64,000 nucleotides of DNA. Origin: Bombyx mori. Taxonomy: Eukaryota > Arthropoda > Insecta > Lepidoptera > Bombycidae. A model generated the notes under the pieces. The model ran no database searches, had not been told where the DNA came from, and saw only the letters and a program-made list of their open reading frames with translations. Positions 31,401 to 42,600 of this stretch are shown in pieces (the first letter of the stretch is position 1; the number at the start of each line of letters is the position of its first letter). Position numbers and translations under genes: made by a program. The DNA lies in assembly GCF_030269925.1 (NCBI RefSeq), contig NC_085110.1, positions 558,001-622,000 on the forward strand, in the 5' to 3' direction.

Positions 31401-34400
31401 CTGAAATTTAAATTTAATTTAAATTCCTTGGGCCCGCGGTCTGCTCTCAACACCTGCAGATCGTTGAGTCTCACATACCCCGCGCGCCCCCTAGGCGCGG
31501 GGACCTCGTAGGAGGTTCGGCCCTCGGCCCGGAAAAAAAAAAAAAAAAAAAAGGAGTAACTGAAAATGTCATTGTATGTACTGACTTAGGTGGCGTTTAC
31601 TCATGTTCAATTTTATAAGTACAAATTAAATTTATATATTTTATTTATAGGGCCATTAAACAAGGAGGGCTCTACAACAGGAGTACCGGACGCGGCGGAC
31701 AGCACCGCGGCGGCGCTGGGGCTGGCAGCACAGTTACTGTGCATGTTGGCCTGGATGTTACACATTCGCTTACCACATTCTTTATCATTGTCGTGAGTAC
31801 ATTCTTTAATAAATTAATTTCCATTGTGGTTTTTTTAAACCCCAATCTACGTTGTTAATCGTTGTATCCCGTTGTTAAGCTGCTGCTCACTTTAAAATGT
31901 CTGGCTTACATCGGCTTACATCTGGTACACTGAAGTTCCACAGACAGAGAACCCACTGATTTTCAAATCTCGTCTTCTCAATGAGTGGTGATCCCAATCC
32001 CAAGATTAAATGAAGTACTGGTCTTGCTAGGGCAAATATTAGGCTGAGCTCCGTGAGCTCGCCTTCCAACTAAAGCTAGAACCAATATTGGTTAGTCCCT
32101 TGAGGCCACTAGCAGATTGATAGAAAAATATCACAACGACTATCTTATCCTTCAAAACGGAATGCCTCGCGATAGGATGGTGTTAGTGAAATCATTTAAG
32201 TTATTTTATTTAAGTAAATATTATATGTGATTATAAAAAAATGTCCACTGATAGGAACTAGGTCATCGGAGGAGCATTGTTGCACTGTTATTAATAATAT
32301 AATTAAATTAATTGAATTAAATTAACCATGTACAATAATGACGATTTCCTGTGTTTTCTGTTGACATTGAATTTGACTGTCTCGTTGGGCGACGTCCCAG
32401 GGAGTACATGACGTCACGCGTGGAGTCGGCGGAGGCGTGCGTGAGCGCGCGGCGCGTGTGTGCGTGCGCGGGGGCGGTGTGTGCGGGAGCGGGGGTGCGC
32501 GCGGGGGCGGGGCAGGGGGGCGCGCTGCACTCGCTGCACGCTCTGCACGCACTGGCGCTCGCCGCCGCCGTGGACGACCCGCTGCTGGCCAGGTAATGGA
32601 GCCGTAACGAACTAACAACTAACTAGACTGCTTGCGTGCCGCGCCCGGCGTAGGGTCGCTGATAATTATTATGATTTTCATAAGGCATATCTATGATAGT
32701 ATCTTTCTGTTCGGGGCTTATTGAAATTTCTCCCTTAAGAATCGAATTCATTCAAAGTTCCCCAATACTAAAATTAATTATTAACTAGACGCATATTAAA
32801 AATAACGGGTAAAAGCGTTAGCGCCTTCTAAACGGAACTTTTTAAAATTACGTAACTTTTCGTATCGTTGTACCTGATAATAGCTGGCAGTCAAACAGTT
32901 TGTAGACTTCTGTAATTAAAGTTACCTTATTAGTAAATGGATGAACCATTGCTTTTAGTTATCTTATTTTAGTTCTTACGCACTTCCGTCGCAGCACCGG
33001 TGAGCGCTCCGCGTGATGCCGATGTCAGGGAAATCAAATTTCCTCGCGATGTTCTCGTGTAGGAAGTCGTCGTGGCCTAACGGATAAGACGTCCGGTGCA
33101 TTCGTGTTGAGCGATGCACCGGTGTTCGAATTCCGCAGGCGGGTACCAATTTTTCTAATGAAATACGTACTCAACAAATGTTCACGATTGATTTCCACGG
33201 TGAAGGAATAACATCGTGTAATAAAAATGAAACCCGCAAAATTATAATTTGCGTAATTACTGGTGGTAGGACCTCTTGTGAGTTCGCACGGGTAGGTACC
33301 ACCGCCCTGCCTATTTCTGCCGTGAAGCAGTAATGCGTTTCGGTTTGAAGGGTGGGGCAGCCGTTGTAACTATAATTGAGACCTTAGAACTAATATCTCA
33401 AGGTGGGTGGCGCATTTACGTTGTAGATGTCTATGGGCTCCAGTAACCACTTAACACCAGGTGGGCTGTGAGATCGTCCACTCATGTAAGCAATAAAAAA
33501 AAATATAAAAAAAATAGTATAACTAATATATCACCCCTTCGTGCATTGTATAATCAATGGCTATTGTACTTAGAGTAAACTCTTGACACGAACCTTCATA
33601 CAAGATGTAGGAAGACTTCTAGTCTGGTGCTTGTCCGCGTGCTAACTTAAACGGAAACAAAATTAATTTCCTACGCGCTTGTTGTCTCTTTAGTGAGTTC
33701 GCATGTCGTCACCTCCTATCCACTTAGGAACCCTACACGCTTACCTGTATTTTTATGTCTAATGTTTTGGCTTATTTTATTTTTTATTACTTAGATGGGT
33801 GGAAGAGCTTACGGCTCACCTGGGGTTAAGTGGTTACCGGAACCTATAGACATCTTCAACGTAAATACCGCCAACCACCTTGAGACATGAGTCGTAAGGT
33901 TTCAGTTTTAACAGTACAACGGCTGCCCCGCCCTTCAAACCGAAACGCATTACTGCTTCACGGCAGAAATAGGCAGGTCGGTGGTACCTACCTGTGCGGA
34001 CTCACAAGATGTCCCACCACCAGTAATTACGCAATTATAATTTTTCGGGTTTGATTTCTATTTAACGGGGTCATTCCTTCAAAGTGGAACTCAATCGTGA
34101 ACATTTGTTAAGTAAATATTTCATTGGAAAAATTGGTACCTGCCGGCGGGATTCGTACACAAGTGCATCACCACATATTAATGCACCGGGCGATTTAACC
34201 TTTAGGCCACGACGACTTAAAAAGTAGGTAAATCACGTAGATAAATAATAGTGAACCGTTCCAGGCTGGACACGGAGGAGGCGTTTGCGAGCGCCGGAGC
34301 GTGCGCGTGCGCGGGCGCCAGTGCGGGCAGCGAGCGCGACGACGCCGAGCCCGAGCACCTGCACTGGCCCGACAACATGGCGGTGAGTGCCCCCAGCCCC

Positions 34401-34544
34401 GCCGCCGCTCGCCCGAGCGCGCAGCGCGGCCACTGTACCGCCCCGCGCGTGTTGCAGGCGCCGGCGCCGCGCGCGGGCCCGACGGCGCTCGTCACGTCGG
34501 CGGCCGCCTCGCTCGCCTCCATGTGGCGCGGCTGGACGAACTGA
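28456..34544 (+). CDS. Atg14: ATG14 / Barkor, autophagy PI3-kinase complex subunit
   Basis: Seven exons: 28456-28634, 28957-29379, 29798-29919, 31651-31792, 32401-32592, 34265-34382 and 34458-34544. They total 1263 nt, 420 residues plus TGA, with GT-AG at every junction and phases that all match. N-terminal zinc-binding-like C29-x2-C32 and C41-x2-C44 is followed at once by a long coiled coil (from LSKLLRLKMNRK through ALRRSWIRQLT) and IFPVY. The middle reads AQLHIVAPSISTDGDYSD. The C-terminus resembles the BATS membrane-curvature domain and ends SAAASLASMWRGWTN. The order and motifs match animal ATG14 (about 490 residues in human). The family role is to target the Vps34-Vps15-Beclin1 lipid kinase to ER sites of autophagosome formation. 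Exons 5-7 are extremely GC-rich and Ala/Gly-heavy, unlike exons 1-3. Not confirmed by alignment. Confidence 0.85.
30062..31075 (+). pseudogene. Decayed non-LTR reverse transcriptase in ATG14 intron 3
   Basis: Starts in the RT core with FIDYAKAFDCINW, shifts frame near 30178, then GVRQGCILSPQLFN and RFADDTTIIGTS in the frame 30169-30600. It shifts again near 30540-30600 into 30533-31048, ending with WRKMLGVSWTERRTN, a QRLLKYFGHVAR block and the C-terminal GRLATRWTDIIKEA. At least two frameshifts and the missing endonuclease make it inactive. It lies in sense orientation inside the intron. The clade is uncertain (RTE/L1-like from the FADD surroundings and the YFGHVAR block). Confidence 0.8.
31407..31551 (+). 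mobile_element. Short retroinsert with poly-A and 14-bp TSD
   Basis: A 145-bp insert, GC-rich after its first 25 bp (TTGGGCCCGCGG ... CCTCGGCCCGG), ending in an A-run and flanked by AGGAGTAACTGAAA at 31393-31406 and 31552-31565. The perfect duplication plus poly-A shows target-primed integration of a strongly truncated element. It lies 99 bp upstream of ATG14 exon 4. Family not recognised. Confidence 0.8.
33061..33515 (+). mobile_element. Bm1 SINE, full length
   Basis: A tRNA-like head with box-A-like TGGCCTAACGG and box-B-like GTTCGAATTCC (33126-33136) is followed by the complete Bm1 body and an A-rich tail (AATAAAAAAAAATATAAAAA). It lies in ATG14 intron 5. Confidence 0.92.
33790..34217 (-). 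mobile_element. Bm1 SINE, near full length, inverted
   Basis: Reverse copy in the same intron, from TTATTACTTAGATGGGTGG to the head (TAGGCCACGACGACTT). About 275 bp separate it from the plus-strand copy. Its box B is degraded (GATTCGTACAC in reverse). Confidence 0.9.
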
Positions 34545-36646
34545 CGCGCCGGCACATCACGAGCACAACGCCGGACTACTTTACACCAAATAGTTTTATA
34601 ATGAGACATCGCGTGCAAAGTTTGGAAATATTAGCAACAAACAATTCCTATTTTTCGATAGTGATATTCAAATAAGAAGTCATTTGTAAAAAAATATATA
34701 TTTTTGTCTGGATCGGCCATTCTAATGTTGCGTAATCCAAGTACTTGGAAATTTAAAAACGAGCGAACATTGCGCATTATGTTTTAATTTTTTTAAATGA
34801 TGTACAATTTCAATTATGCACTAAAGTACATAAATAGATTATATTACTTTCATCGAACTGTTTTCAAACGATTTTATTACCAATAAAATTTATATTCAAT
34901 TACAACTTTAACTGTGATTTAGTTTCGTTTCATAGTTTAGTATCGATATTCCTAGGTTAATTAATACTCATAAACGAACACATGTTGCTTGCGCACGACT
35001 GTACTTGACAGTACGGTCAAGTGGACAAGTGTCGGTCGCTACACGAGCGCGCGACGTGATCGCCGCCCCGCCCCGCCACGCTCCGCCACGCCAGGCTGCT
35101 GCGCCTTACGGTCGTGCTGTTGCTGCTTCATGTGTTACTGAGCTTTACAATCCTGTTAGACGGAGGCCTCCAAAAGTGTTATTTCTTCTCTATTTTGTAT
35201 TACGAGCATTGACAGTCCTATTGAGTTCTTATAGTCAGATGTACCCGCCCACTGGCCCCGAGGTCTGCGACAACAGTGTGGGCGGGCCCGGCGGGTATTC
35301 ATATGTTACAAATTTATTTTGACAATGGGGCAAGACAATTTTTCTTTTTCCCATTTAAAAGCTTAAGACATTTAAAGGTTTGCATTTCAGTACCTATAAA
35401 AATAATGATAACTATTATTTATTATATTTTTTATATTTTGCATTAGCAGATATTGCAGGTATATAGTCCAATAATGCTTATAGCGCTGACTAAAACTAAA
35501 AGGTTTCATTCTAACTAATTGGCTCGGCGCGTCTTCACTGGGGACTCTCCGATGTATGACCGTGCGACCACGAGGCCCACTCAACGCGTATATAACAAAC
35601 CATTTCCCTTCACTGTTCTTGCTAAAAGGTTTCCGAAGTAATATTGTTCCCGCGATAAATTCAATATATGTATATAGAGCAGACTAGGGGGCGCGGTTGT
35701 GCGGCACTGGACCGCAAATATAATTATCACAATAATTACTCAAGGCTTTCTTAAGTACTGTATTTAGTTTTGCATGTAAACTGTTGTATTAGTGTGTATA
35801 TTTCTTTGATTTTGTGACATACATTTTTATAGCAAAAGTTGTTTTATTTATTATAATCTCCCCTCTACATTATCCCACGCGCTACCTCCGTAAGCCGCGA
35901 CCCAACATCACTGTGCGTAACGATCGACCCGACAGTAGGAAGCCTCGACACAAGCACACAGTTCACGAGTCAACAATATCAACAACCGTCTAATCTAACA
36001 CAATTCTTGCAATAAATAGAAATGACATGTAGTTTGTAGATAGTGTCCTGTCTAATACAGCGGGGCTTTCAACGATGAGCTCGCAGTCTAGACTTGCGGG
36101 TAGTCAATAAATAAATAAACAATTTACAAAAAATAGTATTTAATTTTATAAACAACTAAGCATATAACAAAAGGTTCAATACAAGACTAGCAAATAATTT
36201 ATTACTAAAATAAATATAAGTACCATTAAAAAACAAGATTTGTTGGTAACTAATAATCCCTAAAAACCCGTAAAATAGATCACCAATCAACTGAGAAACA
36301 CTAATTAGTTCATCACAGTTCACTCTAATCATCAATACAGTTTACATTAAGGAATCAAAGTAACTCCCCAGACTTCTTCATTATTATTTTGAAGTCTATT
36401 GAAAGTAACACTATCTTTTATCGTAGAAATAACGATATAGATCGTATCGAATAAACGCAAATAACCCTTTGTAACATTGTTTATAGTTAAACATTTCACT
36501 AAACTGTCATAGCACATCGTCACAAACATTCTGCGCAATAAATGTTAATTTTGGTCGTGAGCTTAGAAATAATTGTATGCGACAACAACTTGTAATTAAG
36601 CTTGAGCAGCGATTGTCACATTCGCGATGGAAGGTGGGGCGGTGCG
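34545..36646. other. Intergenic region between convergent genes
   Basis: AATAAA at 34882-34887 is a likely ATG14 polyadenylation signal, about 340 nt after the stop. A GC-rich patch at about 35005-35300 is open on the plus strand for 105 codons but shows no domain or splice context; I leave it unassigned. The remainder is AT-rich. Confidence 0.5.
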
Positions 36647-39600
36647 TCAGGCGTCGGGCGTGCGGGCCCAGCGGCGCCGCCGGGCCGCCAGCGCCGCGCC
36701 CACCGCGCGCACGCGACCCGCCAGCGCCGCGCCATCCTGCCGCCGACCACACACGTCACATTACAGCGCCTTGCCGTTAATTAGGTACATACAGCATTCC
36801 ACAAAACTTTTCAGGCCAAGATTAGTCCGTAAATTCATTTTGTTACAGTTATTTTATTTATTTATTTATTGTTAACATAGAAGTAGAAACACAATCACAA
36901 TTTGATTGAACTAGGTGATAAAACCTGTATATCAAGCAGCAGTGCTCCTCGTACAAAGAATACAACAGCTTTACTGCAGATACACAAAAATAGAAAATTA
37001 ATAGACAAGAATTAAAGTGAAATTCATGGATTGCATAAAAGTGACAATATGTGAGCTTAGAAATATTACAATTAACAAAAAATAATGAAATGAATGTAGT
37101 AATGTACCTTCTGTGTGTAATGAGTCTGAGCATGAGTGAGTGTAAGATTAAGTTAAAAGTTATTAAGAGTGTAAGGTTAAGTTAAGATAAAAGCTATTTA
37201 ACAAAACTTCAGTGTCCTCATAGTTGAAATTAAGCAACCAATTAAATATAGAAGTTCTGCATTTCTTACTGTTTAGAGTACTTTAGAGGATATATATTAA
37301 GGTGTTTATTAATTTCATTATAAAGAGTAGGACCTATATCCAACTGGAGGGGGCGGATTTTTTTAGTGTCGCTCTTTCTAAGAGTGGAACGGCATTATAA
37401 ATATAATACAGTTAAAACTTCGACCCCATATTCCAAAGCGGATGGCAACATTTACGTTGAGGTGTCACTGGACACCACCAACTCCGTAACTCCAGGTGTG
37501 CTCTGAGCACTTTCACCTGTGCATGTAACAAATAAATAAAATTACCAATAGGTCATGTTCCCGGTGCGCAGAGCGGGTGTCGGTGGCGGCGTGGCGTCGC
37601 GCCGGGCACTGCGCCGCCTGTGTGCGAGGACCGGTCTTGTTATAGCTTACTGATACACATTATGGTAGTAGTAATTGTAGTAGACGGAAACCATAAAAAT
37701 CATGTGAAATAGACAGCAACAAATCTTACATTTCAGTTTATTGTAAAGCATCGAGTCTACCTCATGAATCAAGTTCTAAACGAGCCTAGAAACATGAGCA
37801 GAGAAATATCTTACCTCATCACAAGTGTGTTTTCTAAGCATCCTCTTTGGCGGAACCGGGGCTGACGAACAGCTTGCCATCTCACTTCCACTCGTACTGG
37901 CCCAATGCATTCGTCTCTTTTCGTCGTTCGAAGAATAACAACTCGCAGAACCAAGTGCAGTCTCTGTTATTCTATGACTTGCACATTTTGAGCAGCTCGC
38001 TTCGCTTTCTCCGCCTCTTCGTGTTCCTTTCTCTTTCGTTTTTAATCTTTCTTTTAAAGTTGATATTATAGTCTGTTGCGTTTTAATTGTATTTTCTTGT
38101 TCTCTAGAAATTAAAAACATCACCTTCGAATAGAATACGACACGCAATATCCCACGCACACCTCAATACTTCTTAAACACACATGCGTCGTGCGGTGCCA
38201 GCACACGCGCCCTTCCTCTATTGAAACTTAACCGGCCACGACTCGGTACTCGCCTTGTGATGAATATGGACTTCGAAAACCACTCAACCCCGAGAGGAGT
38301 TGCATGAGCTACCCGAGTTGAGGAATGAACCAAACTTCATCTAATTATGTTGTAGAATGAAGAACGTTCACGATATAGGAGTAATATCGCATTAAAAGTT
38401 AATGACTAAAACATGAATTTTCCTAATCTTTGATGATTCATGTTGTGGGCTGTCATGGCTAGGTACCAGCCTCTTGGCGTGTTTCCAGCACAAAACAACG
38501 TATGTATATAGTGCACTGTTCCAAAATTCGTTTCTTAGGTTTAAAATTTATATGTAATGGGGCATAAGGGAACCGCTCCCGAATATGCCGAGGGTGAAAT
38601 AGTCGGGCAGTAGGGCGACTTGGGCGACCAGAGCCGAGACAGTCGTATGTTCGCGGGCGCTGTGTTGTCGCGACGTCACGTCGCATCGCGCGCCGCCACG
38701 TCCCCGAAGATTGGAGTAGATGAGGTTGTCGATAATTGCGTATCGTAATTTATATATTGCGTGGTCACCCACTGTTAAATTTCTTAACGTATAATTTCTG
38801 CGAAAACATCTATTTGTTCCTAAACAAAGGCAGAAAATATAGCGAGCGCGGTCGGGGCGCGACACTCACGCGTGCAGCGCGGCGGCGCGGGCGAGCCAGC
38901 CCCGCAGCGCGGCGGCCGCGCGCCCCGCCCCCGCGCTCGCCGCCTGCAGCTCCGCCTCCAGCACGCAGGCCTCCCGCGCGCGCGCCCTGCGGACCCACAC
39001 CCGCATTACACACTGTGTTCCAAACTACGATCCATTTTGAACGCCAACATTGGGATCGTAACAAACTTGAAATTTTTAAAACTTTGTAATTCATTTAATA
39101 AGTAAAAAAAACATTGTTTTAAAATCAGACTAAATTCATCAGTTAGGGCGTCTAATAACGTAAAAGTTCAGTAAACAAAACGAGTGCAACATTATTCCGT
39201 ATTTAGGAAACTATTTCCTACCTACGTCATTCATAGCATAAAATTGACAAAAAAACATTGACTGCATTTTGACGTACATATATAAAATTTACTACTGCTT
39301 TCGAATTATAACACACTGAGTAAGTTAAATTCTGAGGTACGGTGGACAAGGAACAGTAAGGGATTTAGTAGGTATCGGTGTCGGTGAGACAACAGCCTGC
39401 GGGGTGTGCAGTCGTGTACTCGGAGACGTGAATAAACTGAATTCACAAATTTTTTTATTAGGCAGATTTAGGCAGACGAGCCTACGACCCACCTGATGAT
39501 GAATGGTTACCATCACCCATGGACATCAGCAATGCCAGTGGCAAAATCAAGCCGCTGCCTATCGTTTAATACTCTCAAATTTATAATAATAATAGGTAAT

Positions 39601-42600
39601 GGTATGGTAATACCCTTATATTCTTACAAACCTAATACAATCTTGAACAATGTACAATATTTATTGCGATTAAATTACCTAATTGAAAGAAATACCTAAA
39701 AATATCATCGACATGTAGTATGTGTGTCTCCGCGCGGCGCAGCTCGTCCCGCAGCGCGCGGTGACGGCTCGCGGTGTCCGCCAGCTCGCTGCGACACTGC
39801 GACACTTGCTTCATTAAACTCGACACTTCGATGCGCAGGTTCATGTTCTGGGAGTCAAATACACAGATAATAAGTCGCGATACCTTTGGAATATCTATAT
39901 CTATGGAGACTTGGTTCTATGTGTCCATTATGCCGAGTAGTCTGAGAATAATGCCTTTAAAGGGGCTGTTTGATGAATTAATTAGGTATATAAAAACGTT
40001 AATCAGTTTATAGTTAAACCTAAAGGTTGGTTAGAGGTGTCTGATGTCAGTAAACGATAAACTGCTATTCTCCTGAAATCTGGGGGTAGGACCTCTTGTG
40101 AGTCCGCACGGGTAGGTACCACCAACCTGCCTATTTCTGCCGTGAAACAGTAATGCGTTTCGGTTTGAAGAGTGGGGCAGCCGTTGTAACTATACTGAGA
40201 CCTTAGAACTTACATCTCAAGGTGGGTGGCGCATTTACGTTGTAGATGTCTATGGGCTCGAGTAACCACTTAAGACCAGGTAGGCTGTAAGATCGTCCAC
40301 CAATAGAAGAAAAGAAAACAAAAATCATAACCTCAACGTCATCAAATTTGTTGTTCAGAACATCAAAGCATGATAAAGCATGACGTGTCTGAGCGTGCTC
40401 ACAACACGACCCACCACCAGTTTGCCTTACCTCCTTAGCGACACTATCGGTCTTCTGGAGTTGCTCCCTCAGCCCCTCAGCGGTCTGCTCATAGCAGTCA
40501 CGCTGCTGACTCACTCGGCGCAACTCTTCCGTCTTGTCTTCTAACATAACTGAGTATAAAGGAAATCAAACTTCATTAACCAATCACAAAATTGAGATGT
40601 TGTTGTTGTTGCTGTAGTCATAGGGTACTCCGCTGGTAAATAAGGCCCTGACAAGTTGTCCTCAATTGACCCTGTCCTGCGCTTACTCCTTGACATCACT
40701 CCAGATCATGTCAGGTTAATTTGCTCAATGCCTCGAACAAATTCCGAGTTTGGTTAATGTATGTATATACCGCTACACGCAATGTAATACGATATACCAT
40801 CACCACTGCCGCGGGATGTGCGCCCCCGCTCGCGGCCCGTGCCTCTACCGTTCATTTTATTATACATAGGGATTCCACGAAGGACTTACTAAAATTTCAC
40901 TTGATTTTTTTTTTTTTGGTTGGGATGATGACTAGTCTCGAAGGCGCCAGGACAGGCGGAATTAGCTATCAGCTGTTGGAGCGCCTCCATTGGACCTCGT
41001 AACTAAAGGCAGCTGCTTCGTGAATGCACTCCGGAATTACAAAACTCAACGGGTACACAGTGTTAGTACTTAGCTTGGTTTATGAAATCTGCTTGCTGCT
41101 TTTTTTTATTGCCCTTGTAGGCAGACCAGCATACGGCACACCTGATGGTGAGTAGTTACCGTTGCCGTAGCCAAGCCGCAGCCGAATGATACGTGGCAAA
41201 AAAGACCTCTGGAAACGCACTGTGGATGATCGCAGTGGCTCCAGGTAGTATGGATGAACTCTACTCCGGTGGCGGGCGGTGCGATAGTAAAAACGAGATG
41301 GTGGAATCATCTCAAAGAATTCCTCAGAGCGCTGCTTCTGTTGCAGCCAGCGGTATGTACGTTATTTGGTTTGGTGCTGCGGTTTTGGTGGTTTGGTTTG
41401 GTGGGGTGCGTTACGGACGAGTTCGTGTTACCTTGGAGCTGATGCAGCTGCACCGACATGGAGTCGCAGGCCGCGCTCTGGTCCCGAGACGTCGCGCCCA
41501 TCGCCGACACTTGTGACTTCATCACGTTTAACTACAAACATAGTGGAAAGACGTGTGCAAATTTGCGAGTCCGCGCGGGTAGGTACCACCATCCTGCCTA
41601 TTTCAGTAATGCGTTTCGGTTTGAAGGGTGGGGCAGCCGTTGTACTGTTAAAAGTGAAAACTTAGAACTCACATCTCAAGGTGGGTGACGGCATTTACGT
41701 TGCAGATGTCTATGAGCTCCGGTACCCACTTAAAACCAGGTAGGCCGTGAGCTCTATGTGACAAATAAAAATAAAATGAATTAATCGTGATATTAATCAG
41801 CTATCAATTGGCCTCGACTATCTCAAGCCGTTGAGGTACCGTACGCTATCTCAGACACCCTGTAGTAAGATAATACTAATGGGAACTCTATTATAAGTTT
41901 AGAATTTAAATTGTATGTGTAAAAAAAGTTATTGGTAATACATACCTCGTCCTCCTTCAGGCTTATAAGTTGTTTCAATTCCTTCCTAGATTGTTTTTCT
42001 TCTTCCAAGGCGACCTCCAGGTCACTGAGCCGTCTACGGAGCTGCCTAACTTCCTCCTGCATATAAAAACGTTAACGTCAGCCGCTAGTTTCGTTTTATG
42101 GACGGACACCGACAGCACGCGATTTGGACATTCTCACTCTGCATGTTCGAAACTGAAACTTAACTTTGCGGTTGAAACAATTTATCTCTCAATTATTTTC
42201 TATATAACTATCAATGTTGCACATGCAAATAAAAACTTATGAGGGTGATAAACGATGGCTACATCTTTTGATTGCCTTGACCAGGAAGATTGTAATGACC
42301 TCTTTCCGCAGTAGAACTTAGTGTTAGGTACTAACTTCATTATAATATTTCTAGCTATGCCTGAAAAAAGCACGTTACACAAGTTAGTCATTAGACAGGC
42401 AAACATAACAACAACCAAGTTTTTATCTTTTCTTTTTAAGTACCAAAACTCTAAAAGTGTAAATGGCTAATTTATTGAATTGATAACTCACCTGTGTATT
42501 TTTATTGACCTCATTCAGTCTTGCATTCTCATCTTGCAGTCCGCATATGCAATCGCCCTGAAAGTATTAAACAGCCAATTTTCATTCCGCGACAATGAAT

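Noticed and set aside
34301..34675. Alternative plus-strand ORFs of 124 and 68 codons
   Set aside because: GC-rich exons of ATG14 are open in several frames; only one frame continues in phase with the upstream exons and ends in the family-like SAAASLASMWRG tail.
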